This document shows positions 50,012 through 51,510 of a stretch of 51,510 bases of DNA, piece after piece. The stretch comes from Chloroflexota bacterium. GTDB lineage: Bacteria; Chloroflexota; Anaerolineae; Aggregatilineales; Phototrophicaceae. The stretch is taken from assembly GCA_028875185.1 (NCBI GenBank), contig JAPPFH010000007.1:1-51510 (forward strand). The letters run 5' to 3'. Under the pieces are notes generated by a model. It was not told where the DNA came from. It did not search any database and was given only the letters and a program-made list of their open reading frames with translations. Each line of letters begins with the position of its first letter. Position 1 is the first letter of the stretch. Both the position numbers and the translations under genes were made by a program.

Positions 50012-50965
50012 TTAGAGCCCGCGATACGCTCGATACCATTCCCAGGTCTGCCATAGTCCGTCGCGGATGGAGACTGAGGGCGCAAAGCCCAGCAGTTCGC
50101 GCGCTTTGCGGTTGTCGCAAAAGGTGATTGGCGGGTCGCTCGGCGGCGTCGCTACAGATACAGTATTTATACGCTTGCCAGCAAATTCTTCAATGATCTC
50201 GACGAAGTCCTTCAGTGATATGGGCGCGCCACAGCCCAGGTTGATGACTTCATAGCCGAGCGGGCGGTCGAGCGCGGCTAAGATTCCCCGCACGGTATCG
50301 GCGATATAGGTCCAGTCGCGATGGATATCGCCGCCATTGAAGAGCTTGATTTCGTCGCCGGTACGCGTCGCTTCCATCAGCCGCCAGGGCATCATATCGG
50401 GGCGTCCGGCGGGTCCGTATACGTTGAAGAACCGCAGCGCCGTCACCTGCATATCGGCGAGGTTGCTGTAGGTATGAGCTAGCAGCTCAGCCGCCCGTTT
50501 GCTCGCCGGGTAGGCGGCCAAGGGACGGTCGGCGCTGTCGCTTTCGATGAAGGGGAGCATCTGCGTTTTGCCATAGACTGAGGACGTTGAGGCTAATACG
50601 AACTGCTTGATCTTCGCCGTCTTGGACGCTTCCAGCAGGTTCAGCGTGCCAGTAACGTTGACATCCATATAGAGCCGCGCCCGCTGGACGCTTTCGCGCA
50701 CGCCCGCCATCGCCGCCAAGTGCGCTACGTGCGAAACGTCATGCTCGCTGAAAAGGCGATGAATAAGGGCTTTGTCGCGGATGTCGCCCTCGATAATGAC
50801 GCATTTGTCATCGTGGCGCAGGCGCTCGGCGTTGTGGCGCTTGATTGCCGGGTCGTAATAATCGTTGAAGTTGTCGATGACGACGGCGCGTTCGCCCCGC
50901 TTGAGCAGCGCTTCGGCGACATGACTTCCGATGAAGCCGGCGCCGCCGGTAACGAGATAGGTCAT
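50012..50965 (-). CDS. NAD-dependent nucleotide-sugar epimerase (UDP-glucuronate/UDP-glucose 4-epimerase-like)
   Basis: A 317-residue extended SDR. It has TGGAGFIGSHVAEALL (7-22) for NAD, DNFNDYYDPAIKRHN, AAMAGVRESV, the STSSVYG strand and Y-P-A-S-K as catalytic pair, then RFFNVYGPAGRPDM and RDWTYIADTVRGI. The DNFNDYYDPxxK and AGVRxS motifs are typical of UDP-glucuronate 4-epimerases and close GalE relatives. It would invert C4 of a UDP-sugar for surface polysaccharide or glycolipid assembly. The gene is alone in the window. Confidence 0.88.
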   Translation of the reverse strand: MTYLVTGGAGFIGSHVAEALLKRGERAVVIDNFNDYYDPAIKRHNAERLRHDDKCVIIEGDIRDKALIHRLFSEHDVSHVAHLAAMAGVRESVQRARLYMDVNVTGTLNLLEASKTAKIKQFVLASTSSVYGKTQMLPFIESDSADRPLAAYPASKRAAELLAHTYSNLADMQVTALRFFNVYGPAGRPDMMPWRLMEATRTGDEIKLFNGGDIHRDWTYIADTVRGILAALDRPLGYEVINLGCGAPISLKDFVEIIEEFAGKRINTVSVATPPSDPPITFCDNRKARELLGFAPSVSIRDGLWQTWEWYRAYRGL

Positions 50966-51047
50966 GCTTTATTCCTTTGCATCGGTTGATGCTGGCAATG
51001 GTTCCAGGTATCACTACGGTACACGCGCCGCTAAATTGTTCACCACC

Positions 51048-51101
51048 TAAGAAAAAGAAAACCCACTCGACAAGGTTATTGCGCCAGTTGCGAGCGGGTT
51101 T
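51048..51101 (-). terminator. Rho-independent terminator of the small membrane-protein operon
   Basis: Read on the minus strand, AAACCCGCTCG pairs with CGAGTGGGTTT (11 bp with one wobble) around a 21-base loop, followed by TCTTTTTCTT. It lies 28 bases after the stop of the second small gene. Confidence 0.72.
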
Positions 51102-51128
51102 ACCTGACCAAAAGTATTGGGCAAACAG

Positions 51129-51305
51129 CTAGTTGGATGTTCGGTTCGCCTCGGTCTTTATCTGTTGCTCATGACCAGACTTGTCAAATTGAGTTCCCTT
51201 TTTCTTCCGCCGATTGTGGCGGTCAAGAAAAGCGAAGATGGCGATATATCCTATTATCAGTACAACGATGTAAAGGATCATCCACTCGGTTGACCACATT
51301 GTCAT
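51129..51305 (-). CDS. Small single-helix membrane protein (58 aa)
   Basis: A 58-residue protein: short N-terminus MTMWSTEW, one hydrophobic helix MILYIVVLIIGYIAIFAFL (about 9-27), then a strongly basic stretch DRHNRRKKKG and a polar tail. Its ATG overlaps the stop of the upstream small gene (ATGA), and GAGG stands 9-12 bases before it. No family is recognised. The layout, helix then positive segment, predicts the C-terminus in the cytoplasm. The coupling and the terminator after it argue that this is a real gene despite its size. Confidence 0.6.
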   Translation of the reverse strand: MTMWSTEWMILYIVVLIIGYIAIFAFLDRHNRRKKKGTQFDKSGHEQQIKTEANRTSN

Positions 51306-51445
51306 GATGGCGCCTCACTTACTGGGGAGTTTCTGAGCCTGTACTGAAGAAATCCACATACTAGGCAACTCAACACTCCTAATATCAAACCCAATATAGC
51401 AATAGAGCGCGTTGGAACATCGGGATCATCTGCTCGCAGATTCAT
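51302..51445 (-). CDS. Very small single-helix membrane protein (47 aa)
   Basis: A 47-residue protein: acidic head MNLRADDPDVPTRS, a hydrophobic helix IAILGLILGVLSCLVCGFL (about 15-33) with two cysteines, and a short basic tail. It shares the four-base ATGA overlap with the next small gene. A TATAAT box lies four bases upstream of the ATG, so the transcript would be leaderless or start from another promoter off the window. No family is recognised. Confidence 0.5.
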   Translation of the reverse strand: MNLRADDPDVPTRSIAILGLILGVLSCLVCGFLQYRLRNSPVSEAPS

Positions 51446-51449
51446 GAAG

Positions 51450-51455
51450 ATTATA
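51450..51455 (-). promoter_or_regulatory. Candidate -10 box of the small-protein operon
   Basis: TATAAT on the minus strand, four bases before the ATG of the 47-residue gene. I see no good -35 hexamer 16-18 bases away, and the spacing would place transcription at or after the start codon, so the assignment is weak. Confidence 0.3.
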
Positions 51456-51510
51456 CAATACGTCTTATGTGAAATGGATTTGCCAGAAATGGGCTGATGT
51501 CCAAAATGGT

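Overview
The window is GC-rich, densely coded bacterial DNA with no rRNA or tRNA gene that I could see. The gene families point to a heterotrophic member of the Chloroflexota (Anaerolineae-like): carbohydrate ABC importers without their own ATPase, a twin-arginine sugar-binding protein, ECF-sigma fusions, PhyH, enolase-superfamily and sulfatase-like catabolic genes, and short GC-rich palindromic repeats between genes. This placement is inference from gene content; Poribacteria-like lineages share several of these families.

Left flank (1-10 kb): the 3' end of a peptide-type ABC permease; a MntA/HepT-type nucleotidyltransferase-HEPN pair; a minus-strand sugar import cluster (binding protein, two permeases) followed by an MDR dehydrogenase; a RidA-like protein; an MFS exporter; and an ECF sigma factor fused to a long ankyrin region. 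Intergenic gaps here repeatedly carry a 25-35 bp palindrome. Defence-like segment (10-17.8 kb): a large Type IIG-like restriction-methylation protein, a 5'-truncated hsdR whose start lies in a copied piece of the neighbouring radical SAM gene (160 bp direct repeat), and a two-gene unit of unknown function with an R-x4-H HEPN-like signature. Then come rpmB, an AlkD-like glycosylase and PPK2.

Middle (20-25.4 kb): six tightly spaced plus-strand genes (sulfotransferase, LPG-synthase-type membrane protein, acetoacetate decarboxylase-like enzyme, three SDRs) that look like one small-molecule or lipid pathway. From 25.4 to 35.9 kb lies a replicon-like module: a gene-poor 550 bp leader, a primase-polymerase, a terminator, convergent winged-helix-parA-parB genes with two copies of a 20 bp palindrome that is a good candidate ParB site, and a divergent three-gene operon (AddB-like helicase, UvrD-like helicase, Fe-S PD-(D/E)XK nuclease) resembling a split AddAB/RecBCD end-resection machine.

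Right part (36-51.5 kb): a rhamnonate dehydratase-like enzyme, recJ and a hydroxypyruvate isomerase-like enzyme in one coupled run; an AT-richer insert encoding a membrane-anchored SH3/HExxH protein and a small membrane protein; an EamA transporter; a Uma2 nuclease; a sulfatase-superfamily enzyme with Thr at the formylglycine position; a second sugar ABC cluster; a PhyH dioxygenase; a nucleotide-sugar epimerase; and, at the right edge, two translationally coupled very small membrane proteins ending at a good intrinsic terminator. The most unusual parts are the primase/Par/split-AddAB module with its palindromes, the chimeric hsdR, the sigma-ankyrin fusion, the HEPN-like pair and the tiny coupled membrane-protein operon.
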